The notes beneath the pieces were generated by a model. That model searched no databases and was not told the DNA's origin. It worked only from the letters and a program-made list of their open reading frames with translations. This document shows, piece by piece, positions 10,724-17,611 of a DNA stretch of 64,000 nucleotides. Where the stretch lies: the NCBI GenBank assembly GCA_025355005.1, contig JANXLV010000025.1, positions 1-64,000 of the forward strand. Direction: 5' to 3'. A program made the position numbers and the translations under genes. The stretch is from Myxococcales bacterium. GTDB taxonomy: Bacteria > Myxococcota_A > Polyangia > Polyangiales > Polyangiaceae. Every line of letters starts with the position of its first letter. Positions within the stretch are counted from its first letter, which is position 1.

Positions 10724-11545
10724 TCACACCGGCGCGATCACGCCTTCCGCCACGGCACGGATGAGGATGGCGTGGGTTCGCGCATGGCCTGGGCGCTCCG
10801 CGTGCACGTGGCCGCGCAGCACGCCGCAGTGGATGTACACGTCGCCGATCAGGTCGAGCAGCTTGTGGCGCGCGGGCTCGTCGTCCGCGAACGGACGGCC
10901 GTGGTGCAGCGGTTCGCGATCCTTGCACAATACAACTACCGACTCGCGCGGCACCCACGCGGCCACGCCGCGCGAGACGAGCTCCATCACGTCTTCCTCG
11001 CGCGAGAACGTGCGCGCGGGTGCGATGTCCTGCTCGAACGCGGCGGAGGTGCCGTCCCACGAGACCTCGCGATCGTAGCGAGCGTCACCGAGGTCAACGC
11101 GGACGGAGAGCTGCGTGTCCTCTGCTGGCGTGAACGCGTAGCGGGCATCTCCATCGGTGAGCGTCGCTGCGCGCGTGATTCGCGCGTGAACCAGGTCCGG
11201 CGCGCGTTCCGCGGAGCTCAGCGCGGCGCGCAGGGCGGCGAGCCACGCCGTCGCGCCGCCATCGAGCAGCGGCAGCTCGTCACCTGAAACGCTGACCGAC
11301 AGTCCTCCGGTGATGGAGAGCCCGAAGAGCGCAGCAGCCAGGTGCTCCACCGTGCGCAGCGACGCCCCACCCACGGCAATGGTCGTCGAGCGGAACGCGT
11401 CGGTGACCGGGCATCCTGGGAGTGCTTCGCGCTCGCCCAGAACGGACAGCATCACGCGCGGATCGTCGCTGGCGCAGATCGACACCTCCGCGATCCTCCC
11501 GAGATGCAGCCCGCGCCCGCTCACGCGCGTGGGCGCGGAGCTCAC
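10724..11545 (-). CDS. lpxC: UDP-3-O-acyl-N-acetylglucosamine deacetylase
   Basis: Zinc amidase for the committed step of lipid A synthesis. Counting from the GTG at 11545 the protein has 273 residues. All catalytic elements are present: TVEHLAAAL (E67 base, H68 zinc), VSGDELPLLDGGA, ARTFSREED, DEPARHKLLDLIGD (H227 and D231 zinc) and RPGHART (H254). The longer frame from ATG 11608 adds 21 residues unlike the family. The GTG overlaps the upstream gene's stop (GTGA), which argues for coupled translation, although the purine-rich ribosome site is very close. It is outside any envelope-gene cluster: upstream are an unknown membrane protein and a csoR-like regulator on the same strand. Confidence 0.93.
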   Translation of the reverse strand: MSSAPTRVSGRGLHLGRIAEVSICASDDPRVMLSVLGEREALPGCPVTDAFRSTTIAVGGASLRTVEHLAAALFGLSITGGLSVSVSGDELPLLDGGATAWLAALRAALSSAERAPDLVHARITRAATLTDGDARYAFTPAEDTQLSVRVDLGDARYDREVSWDGTSAAFEQDIAPARTFSREEDVMELVSRGVAAWVPRESVVVLCKDREPLHHGRPFADDEPARHKLLDLIGDVYIHCGVLRGHVHAERPGHARTHAILIRAVAEGVIAPV

Positions 11546-12243
11546 TCCTTCTTCCTCGCCATCAAGGACGAGAGCAGGATCGCGAAAGCCAGCCCACCCG
11601 CGCCCCACGCTCCGTAGAGCCAGGAGGGCGGCCCCGGCCCGCGAAGCGCAACGCCGGTGGCTTGGTCTGCGCTCATGAGCAGCTGCTGCTCGAGGCCCGC
11701 GCCGTCGTCGGTGCCGTAGGAGACCGTCAGGAGCGACGTGCCCGTGTCGTCGGGAAAGAGCATCTGCGCCGTGCGCAGCGGCTGGTTGTCCACGTCGCGC
11801 TTTCCCTCGCCCCAGACCACGCCGACGAGCGTGTTGTCACTGCGGGCATGGACCTCGTGGCGCACCTCGTTCCAGGTCACCTGCGATTCGCGGTACACAC
11901 CAGGCATCCCACGCGCGACTTCTCGCAGCTGCGCGTCGTCGATGGCGCCTCGCTTCTCCGTGTGCGTGAGCGTGACGCGCGGCGCGAAGCCAAGCACGCG
12001 CGGACGCGTCCACATCTTTCCAACGCTCGGCGCGGGTGTGGGTGAAGCAGGCGTCGGTGAAGCTTGCTCGCTGGGGACGAATCCTTCGGGCGGCGAATAG
12101 GCGAACGGCGCGTTCGCGGCGCGCTCGCGGGGATGCGTGATGCTCGGCCCCGCCGCGGCAACCGCGATCGAGACCCCGAAGAGCAGGCCGCGCGAGAGCT
12201 TCTTCTTCTCGGTGCTGCGGGTGGTCTCGGTGCCGGAGGTCAT
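11542..12243 (-). CDS. Two-pass membrane protein, unknown
   Basis: A 233-residue protein from the ATG at 12243. The longer frame adds 13 residues that do not look like part of it. Residues ~20-36 (LSRGLLFGVSIAVAAAG) form a first membrane segment. A Pro/Thr-rich linker and a ~110-residue soluble domain follow. A second membrane segment (WGAGGLAFAILLSSLM) lies just before the basic end MARKKE. This puts the soluble domain in the periplasm. Its stop overlaps the lpxC start, and it follows the csoR-like gene by about 76 bases, so the three may be one transcript. Function not recognised. Confidence 0.75.
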   Translation of the reverse strand: MTSGTETTRSTEKKKLSRGLLFGVSIAVAAAGPSITHPRERAANAPFAYSPPEGFVPSEQASPTPASPTPAPSVGKMWTRPRVLGFAPRVTLTHTEKRGAIDDAQLREVARGMPGVYRESQVTWNEVRHEVHARSDNTLVGVVWGEGKRDVDNQPLRTAQMLFPDDTGTSLLTVSYGTDDGAGLEQQLLMSADQATGVALRGPGPPSWLYGAWGAGGLAFAILLSSLMARKKE

Positions 12244-12319
12244 GTCGACGAGAGAATCGCACACCCTGACTCGCCCGCCCATGGTGTGCTTCGACGACGA
12301 GCGGTGCCGTTCATGCCGT

Positions 12320-12670
12320 TCATCTCCTGTAGCGCTGGAAGAGCTCGACCAGCTCGTCGATGGTCTCTTCGGCTCGCGTCTTGTCCTTCGCCGTGAGCGC
12401 GGCCTTCGCGGACTGACGGAGGTGACTTCGCAAGAGCTCGCGCGAGACGCCTCGTAGTGCTTCCTGCACGGAGTCGATCTGCAGGAGGATGTCCGGACAG
12501 TATCGCTCCCCGTCGATCATGCGCGCGACGCCTCCGACCTGGCCCTGGATGCGCGCTAGCCGGCGGAGGTTCTCGGCCTTGGTGTCCGGGTCCGCGCCCT
12601 GCACTTGACGCTCGGAGGCGGGTGCTTCTTGAGGCGCGGTCTTCACCGGCCTCTCGGGCTTCTTCTTCAA
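12320..12670 (-). CDS. CsoR/FrmR/RcnR-family transcriptional regulator
   Basis: A 116-residue all-helical repressor of the DUF156 family, which senses Cu(I), Ni/Co, formaldehyde or persulfide and releases DNA on binding. Family signature: NLRRLARIQGQVGGVARMIDGERYCPDILLQIDSV. Ligand positions: C58 and H83 match the first two CsoR copper ligands with the same 25-residue spacing, but the third (H+4) is S87 rather than Cys. It is therefore not a canonical Cu(I) CsoR, and nickel/cobalt, formaldehyde or another signal is more likely. The N-terminal ~30 residues are an extra Lys/Pro/Glu-rich tail. The start is TTG at 12670 with AAGGAAG upstream. No efflux gene is adjacent. A palindromic operator lies just upstream. 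Confidence 0.85.
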   Translation of the reverse strand: MKKKPERPVKTAPQEAPASERQVQGADPDTKAENLRRLARIQGQVGGVARMIDGERYCPDILLQIDSVQEALRGVSRELLRSHLRQSAKAALTAKDKTRAEETIDELVELFQRYRR

Positions 12671-12689
12671 GACGAGCTTCCTTTCACGA

Positions 12690-12704
12690 TAGGGGATACC
12701 CCTA
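12690..12704. promoter_or_regulatory. G/C-tract operator of the csoR-like gene
   Basis: TAGGGGATACCCCTA is a perfect inverted repeat with the G-tract/C-tract architecture typical of CsoR/RcnR-family operators. It lies between the probable -10 element and the ribosome site of the csoR-like gene, so binding would give autorepression. A second C-tract (CCCCC at 12705-12709) adjoins it. Confidence 0.65.
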
Positions 12705-12706
12705 CC

Positions 12707-12735
12707 CCCTTATGGCGTCGCCGGGCACCGGTCAA
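12707..12735 (-). promoter_or_regulatory. Promoter of the csoR-like gene
   Basis: Read on the minus strand, TTGACC (12730-12735) and TAAGGG (12707-12712) are separated by 17 bases. This places transcription start inside or beside the G/C-tract operator. Confidence 0.45.
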
Positions 12736-13070
12736 GGTGGCGCGAAGTGGTCCGCGGGCCGGGGTCTGGGCGAGCGAGCAGCCCAAGCACCCTCGGGAAG
12801 AAGGCGTCTCCTCGTGGCGACGCTCGCCCGTTTTGGTGAGCCGATACCCCCTCAGGTGAGGACGGCAGGCAGCAATAGTCCCCCCCACTTGCGGACCAGG
12901 GCGCACATGCACCCCGAGATCTAACGGTTCCATGTGGATCATCGGTCACACGGCTGTGACATGGAATCGCGCGAGATTTGCGGGATACGAACCCAGCAAA
13001 TTTGGCGTGTTTATCGATGAGACCAATTTGAAACGACATCGGCACGGTGTCTGCACCATGTCCCCACACG
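12736..13070. other. Intergenic region ahead of the metal/cytochrome gene row
   Basis: About 335 bases without a gene. It holds another half-operator-like GATACCCCCT at 12843-12852 that copies the core of the csoR operator. It also holds a dyad GTCACA-CGGC-TGTGAC at 12945-12960, which could bind a dimeric regulator. The last ~100 bases are AT-richer (AGATTTGCGG, CAAATTTGG) and probably include the promoter for the row of genes starting at 13071, but I find no convincing -35/-10 pair. Confidence 0.4.
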
Positions 13071-14201
13071 ATGGCAACCACCAACCACCTCCTCACCCTC
13101 GCGACAGTGACACTGGTCGCTGGCGTCGTGAGCGTGGGTTGTGGCAAGCGCGACGTCTCGCACGCCGCGACCAAGTCGGTTGCCCCGAGCAACACCAGCA
13201 CCACCATCGCTGATGCGCCCGTCGCGCCGGCGGTCGAGGCGCAGCACGGCTCGCGCCGAGTGAAGAACCTCGACGTGCCGGTCCTCGTTGATGGCGAGCA
13301 GGTCGCGGTGCTCCGTACCGGTGAGCTCCCCACGCAGCTCGTCGCGCACGACGACAAGAAGAACGGCGTCGAAGAGGCGCGCTTCTACCGCTTCAGCGAA
13401 TACCTCACCGCCATCGGCGTCGACATCTCCAAGATCAAGTCGATCCACCTCCAGGCGAACATGGACCGCATCGCCTCGATCGAAGGCAGCGAGCTCCGCG
13501 CGGAGCCCACGCGCTTCGTGTTCGACTTCCTCGGCAAGACGAACGGCTCCGTGAAGGCCGCGTGGGACACCACGGGCATGAAGAACACGTTCCACTCTTC
13601 CGAGATGTACGCCGTCAGCATCTTCGTCAACAAGGCGGCCCCCGCGGTCAGCGTCGCGAAGAGCTGCTACCTGGTGGACGGCCACTGTTCGAACGACCTC
13701 GCGTACGTCGAGAAGAAGGTTCCCACCGGCACGCGCGTATACCAGGACGGCAAGCTCGTCGGCATGGCGAAGCGCAAGACGCTCACCGACGCGCTCGTCA
13801 TGGGTCGCGACGGCGAGGACGCAAAGTATTCGGTCGCGAAGCTGGCGCAGTCCTTCGGTGCGGACATCACGCACGCGAAGAGCATCGAGCTCCTCCAGGG
13901 TGACGACGTCGTCGCCCGTTTCAGCGCGAACGAGTGGCAGTCCGCTGCCCCCGCGCTCTCCTTCAAGCTTCCGCAGCACAATCACGGCAAGATCCGCGTC
14001 TTCGTCCCCGCGAATGTGCAAGCAACGTCCGACTCGCCCGCAAACCGCGAGGCAACCATCAGCGCGATCGTGATTCACAAGAGCTCTCCCCTCTCGACCC
14101 TCGACCTTTCGCCCATCTCGGATGATACGGCGCCGCAAGCGACCGCTGGCATGGAGAACGTGCAGGGCTCGCCCATAAACCCCAGCGACGAAGGCTCTTG
14201 A
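13071..14201 (+). CDS. Lipoprotein with two tandem homologous domains
   Basis: A 376-residue lipoprotein: signal MATTNHLLTLATVTLVAGVVSVGC with the lipobox at its end. The mature part contains two copies of a ~110-residue domain. Each begins with a 'V-x-x-DG-x-x-V' strand (VLVDGEQVAV; VYQDGKLVGM) and includes a matching segment (YLTAIGVDISKIKSIHLQ; LAQSFGADITHAKSIELL). This looks like a gene-internal duplication. Copy two is preceded by a Cys pair (SCYLVDGHC). A GTG at 13047 is in frame, but the signal peptide fits the ATG at 13071. It is the first gene of the row to 21458, 45 bases ahead of the surface protein. Family not recognised. Confidence 0.8.
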   Translation: MATTNHLLTLATVTLVAGVVSVGCGKRDVSHAATKSVAPSNTSTTIADAPVAPAVEAQHGSRRVKNLDVPVLVDGEQVAVLRTGELPTQLVAHDDKKNGVEEARFYRFSEYLTAIGVDISKIKSIHLQANMDRIASIEGSELRAEPTRFVFDFLGKTNGSVKAAWDTTGMKNTFHSSEMYAVSIFVNKAAPAVSVAKSCYLVDGHCSNDLAYVEKKVPTGTRVYQDGKLVGMAKRKTLTDALVMGRDGEDAKYSVAKLAQSFGADITHAKSIELLQGDDVVARFSANEWQSAAPALSFKLPQHNHGKIRVFVPANVQATSDSPANREATISAIVIHKSSPLSTLDLSPISDDTAPQATAGMENVQGSPINPSDEGS

Positions 14202-14246
14202 GCCCGTCGCACAAGATTTTCATCACCTGATTTCGGAGGATTTCAC

Positions 14247-16172
14247 ATGTCTATCAAGAGAACCCGCATCTTCGCCGCCGCCACCCTCGCCTCTGTTGGC
14301 GCGCTCGTATCGAGCCACGCTGACGCCGGCCCGGCCGCGACTGGCGGCACCGTGCTTCTGCAGACCGCGACCAAGTTGGTCTACGAAGCGCCGGACGGCA
14401 AGGTCTCCAAGCAGCAAGGCGCAGGCGCGATGGACGCGCACCTCGCGACGGACGGCACGGGCCTCATCTTCATGACGTGGACGCACTCGGTCCCGACGAA
14501 GAACAACGACGGCGCTGGAATCCAGGGCGCGATCGCCCTCTACCAGCTGACGGACAAGGGCCTCGTTACCACGAAGGACACCACGGTGCTCCCGACGCTT
14601 CAGGGCGAGCGCGACTACATGCGCCCGAACGCGGCCGTCGGTGCGAAGTTCATGATGACGATCTTCGCGACGGAGGACAACGGCGTCACCAACAACCCGC
14701 AGTCGGCCGGCTGGGTCTTCGACCGCAAGGGCGCGATGGTGCCGATCACGAACACCACGCGCGGCCAGAACAAGGGCGGCGCGGCGACGGACCTCCCGAC
14801 CAACCTCATCACGCTCGGCCTCAAGGGCAACAACGACGCGCAGCAGTGGGGCCCCCACAGCGTCTGCCCGATCGGCACGGACGCAGCTACCGGCGGCGAC
14901 GCCTTCCTCGTCGGCATGCAGCGCAACAACCAGTCTGCCTGGGTTGCCAAGGTCGTCGTTGCCGCGGATGGCGCGGGCGCGAAGGTCACGGTCCCCTTCC
15001 TCACCAAGTTCGTGAACAACGCGCAGCACACGCGCCCGCAGATCGCTTGCCCCCCTCCGAGCGTCACGGATCGCAGCGTCCTCGCTGTCACGTCCGTCGA
15101 AGCCAACAACCAGCCCGCCGACATCGGCATCCGCATCGCGACCATCGACACGTCCACGGGCCAGGTCCTGAAGAACGTGCGCGTGCAGCAGGTCGTTCGC
15201 GACGCAACCACGGGCAAGACCATCCACACGGTGCAGCCATCCCTCGCGTACATCTCGAAGGATGTCGTCGCCCTCCAGTGGCAGAAGTCCGACAACGCGG
15301 CCGCTCGCGGCGGTGGCAACAACAACAACGGCAACGGCCACACGGGCGGCGAGAACCTCTCGATGCTCACCAGCTACAAGCTCGCGGACCTCTCGAAGGT
15401 CGACGAGATGGAAGCGGTCGCTCCCTACCAGCGTCACGGCCGCTCGTTCGGCACGATGTACGGCGCGGGCGAAGGCGCAGCGACGGTCGCGATGATGGGC
15501 GGATCTTCCACGGGCACCGGCAAGGGCCTCGTGCAGATGGTCAACGTCGACTCTGCGTCCGGCAAGATCGTCGCGGCTGACCGCACGAAGGACCTCTACA
15601 ACGTGTCCACGTACTCGGACGTCGCGGCCCTCCAGGTTCGTGGCAAGCGCAACCCCAACAACCAGGGCTGCGGCTTCCTCAACGGCCTCGGCGGCCTCGC
15701 GAACCCGGGCTTCGGCCAGGCGACGGGCTTCATGCCCGAGGTGAAGACCTTCACGCTCGCTGCGGTCCCCGGCTACAAGACGGCAGCCGCTCCCGGCACG
15801 CCGCAGACCACGGGTCAGCGCGAGAGCCTCTACCTCTCCCTCATCCCGGCGACCTGGGATCCGACGAAGCAGACGGCGCCCGGCGGCGTCGCGAACTCCG
15901 ACAACATCCCGACCGGCCCGTCCCCGACGACCGGTGGTAGCAACGGCGGCGGCGGCGGCTCGAACGGCGGCGGCTCGAACGGTGGCGCCTCGGGCGCGGG
16001 CGACATGCCCACGACCGGCTACGGCAACCAGCCGGAGATGACGGACGCGAACAGCGGTGGCTGCTCGGTGTCCAGCAAGAACGAGAGCACCGGCGGCCTC
16101 GCTGGCATCCTCCTCACGCTCGGCCTCACCATCGCCGGCATCCGTCGCAACAAGAAGTCGGAGGAGAAGTGA
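14247..16172 (+). CDS. Secreted surface protein with MYXO-CTERM-type tail
   Basis: A 641-residue protein. The signal peptide is MSIKRTRIFAAATLASVGALVSSHADA. The long beta-rich body has repeated 'TDG-x-G-L-IF', 'GAKFMMTIFATEDNG' and similar strands, as in WD/NHL-like propellers. A Gly/Asn/Ser-rich linker (about 555-595) precedes a C-terminal sorting signal: GGC, a hydrophobic helix (LAGILLTLGLTIAGI) and RRNKK. That arrangement (invariant Cys, helix, basic end) is the MYXO-CTERM tripartite tag that myxosortase processes in these bacteria. The ATG has GGAGGA at 14235-14240. It is followed immediately by a c-type cytochrome gene. A Gly/Asn tract also occurs within the body (GGGNNNNGNG). Substrate or ligand unknown. 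Confidence 0.83.
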   Translation: MSIKRTRIFAAATLASVGALVSSHADAGPAATGGTVLLQTATKLVYEAPDGKVSKQQGAGAMDAHLATDGTGLIFMTWTHSVPTKNNDGAGIQGAIALYQLTDKGLVTTKDTTVLPTLQGERDYMRPNAAVGAKFMMTIFATEDNGVTNNPQSAGWVFDRKGAMVPITNTTRGQNKGGAATDLPTNLITLGLKGNNDAQQWGPHSVCPIGTDAATGGDAFLVGMQRNNQSAWVAKVVVAADGAGAKVTVPFLTKFVNNAQHTRPQIACPPPSVTDRSVLAVTSVEANNQPADIGIRIATIDTSTGQVLKNVRVQQVVRDATTGKTIHTVQPSLAYISKDVVALQWQKSDNAAARGGGNNNNGNGHTGGENLSMLTSYKLADLSKVDEMEAVAPYQRHGRSFGTMYGAGEGAATVAMMGGSSTGTGKGLVQMVNVDSASGKIVAADRTKDLYNVSTYSDVAALQVRGKRNPNNQGCGFLNGLGGLANPGFGQATGFMPEVKTFTLAAVPGYKTAAAPGTPQTTGQRESLYLSLIPATWDPTKQTAPGGVANSDNIPTGPSPTTGGSNGGGGGSNGGGSNGGASGAGDMPTTGYGNQPEMTDANSGGCSVSSKNESTGGLAGILLTLGLTIAGIRRNKKSEEK

Positions 16173-16174
16173 TC

Positions 16175-17131
16175 ATGAACCGCTACATCGTTCTTGCAGC
16201 AGCGTTGGCAGCCGCGGGCCTTGTGGCGGCGTGCGGAAGTGACAGCTCGGGCTCCCTCGGAAACGGGGAGCCGGGCGGATACGGCCAGGGGACCGGCACT
16301 GGAACCGGCAACGGAAACGGCACTGGAACCGGCAACGGAAACGGAAACGGAAACAACAACACCGGAAGCGCACCGCCTCCGACCTCCGGCCCCGGCGCCA
16401 CGACGGGCGCAGCCCACCAGTACTTCGACGCCAACGTATACCCCTCGCTCGAGACGACGTGCGGCGGCTGCCACAACGGCGGCGCTGACGGCGCCCCGAA
16501 GTTCATGGTCGCGAGCGACGCGACCAAGACGTACTCGAACCTCGACGCACGCGGCGACATCATCGTCGACGCGTCCACGAGCCAGCTCCTGAAGCAGGGC
16601 GCGCACGACAGCAACAAGGCGCCGGCGCTGACTCCCGATCAGGTCACGAAGATCAACACCTGGCTCACCACCGAGGCCATGGAGCGCGTGGGCATGGCCG
16701 CACCGGTCAACGTCCTCTCGAAGATCGGCACCTGCCTCGATCAGACCAAGTTCAACGCCATCGGCTTCGACAAGCTGCTCACCACGCAGCGCAAGACCGA
16801 GAACGCCAACAACTGCACCGGCTGCAACCAGGCGCCCTGCCGCACGTGCCACACCGGTGGCGATGGCGGGTACTACAACGCGATGGGCAGCGGGCTCGAC
16901 CAGACCACGTTTGCGAAGACGCAGACGGCGCCGTTCATCTCGAAGTACATCGGCCTCAACGGCACGACCCCGGTTCCCTCGAACGCGATCATGACGAAGA
17001 GCCAGGCCACGCAGACGGGCGCGCCCTACAGCCACCCGATGTTCACCCTCTCGGCGACCCAGCAGACGGCGCTCGATGCCTTCGTGACCGATGCGATCAC
17101 GAAGTACACGAACAAGCAGTGCGGTCAGTGA
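16175..17131 (+). CDS. Di-heme c-type cytochrome lipoprotein
   Basis: A 318-residue lipoprotein; the signal MNRYIVLAAALAAAGLVAAC ends in a lipobox. A linker of GT/GN dipeptides, encoded by a 24-base repeat, leads to the functional part. Two heme c attachment motifs are present, CGGCH near residue 101 and CRTCH near residue 222. A further CTGCN just before the second lacks the histidine. This points to an exported electron carrier or cytochrome-type peroxidase relative on the periplasmic side of a membrane. The start overlaps the surface-protein stop region; GGAGGAG at 16161 serves the ATG at 16175. It stands in a tight row with a second cytochrome lipoprotein. Confidence 0.85.
   Translation: MNRYIVLAAALAAAGLVAACGSDSSGSLGNGEPGGYGQGTGTGTGNGNGTGTGNGNGNGNNNTGSAPPPTSGPGATTGAAHQYFDANVYPSLETTCGGCHNGGADGAPKFMVASDATKTYSNLDARGDIIVDASTSQLLKQGAHDSNKAPALTPDQVTKINTWLTTEAMERVGMAAPVNVLSKIGTCLDQTKFNAIGFDKLLTTQRKTENANNCTGCNQAPCRTCHTGGDGGYYNAMGSGLDQTTFAKTQTAPFISKYIGLNGTTPVPSNAIMTKSQATQTGAPYSHPMFTLSATQQTALDAFVTDAITKYTNKQCGQ
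16295..16354 (+). repeat. 24-base tandem repeat coding for Gly-Thr/Gly-Asn linker
   Basis: Two exact copies of a 24-base unit (16295-16318 and 16319-16342) followed by two further GGAAAC hexamers. All are in frame within the cytochrome lipoprotein and encode a GTGTGNGN-type flexible linker. Confidence 0.9.
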
Positions 17132-17143
17132 TAGCCTGACGGA

Positions 17144-17608
17144 ATGCGTGCGCACCTCCTGGTTTTCGGCCTGTGCCTGACGCTCCTCGGAGCTGGCGTG
17201 GCCTGTAGTTCCAGCAGTACGAACAAGCTGTCCGGCGCGCCTGGCACCGGTACTTCCGACAACGCTCCGGCGGCTGTGAAGAAGTACGGGTGCCAGAACT
17301 GCCACGGGACGGACATGAGCGGCGTGACCGTCGCGCTCACGATGCAGCCAGACGGCGTGGACCTCTACCCGCCGAACCTCACCACCGACCAGGCCACCGG
17401 CATCGGCACATGGACCGACGGCCAGCTGGAGTTCGCCATCAAGAATGGCGTCGACAAGGACGGTCTGGTGCTCTGCCCGCAGATGAAGCACTTCTCGCAG
17501 ATCACCCCGGAAGAGATGTCGGAGACGATCAAGTTCCTGCGAGGCCTGCCGTCCGTCAAGAAGGACATCCCTGGAAGCATCTGCCCGCCGCTGAAGACAA
17601 AGATGTAG
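17144..17608 (+). CDS. Mono-heme c-type cytochrome lipoprotein
   Basis: A 154-residue lipoprotein: MRAHLLVFGLCLTLLGAGVAC with the lipobox, then a short linker. It carries one heme c motif, CQNCH, near residue 50, followed by PNLTTDQATGIGTWTDGQLEFAIKNGVDKDG. That is the characteristic stretch of small class I cytochrome c domains found with dehydrogenases. The methionine in LCPQMKHFSQI is a candidate distal heme ligand. It lies 12 bases after the di-heme cytochrome and 3 bases before the ECF-like membrane protein. It is probably an electron carrier tethered to the membrane surface; its partner reductase or oxidase is not visible here. Confidence 0.87.
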   Translation: MRAHLLVFGLCLTLLGAGVACSSSSTNKLSGAPGTGTSDNAPAAVKKYGCQNCHGTDMSGVTVALTMQPDGVDLYPPNLTTDQATGIGTWTDGQLEFAIKNGVDKDGLVLCPQMKHFSQITPEEMSETIKFLRGLPSVKKDIPGSICPPLKTKM

Positions 17609-17611
17609 CCG

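Noticed and set aside
12945..12960. GTCACA-CGGC-TGTGAC considered as a CRP site
   Set aside because: The half-sites are in the reverse order to CRP (TGTGA-n6-TCACA) and the spacing differs. I list it only as an unassigned dyad.
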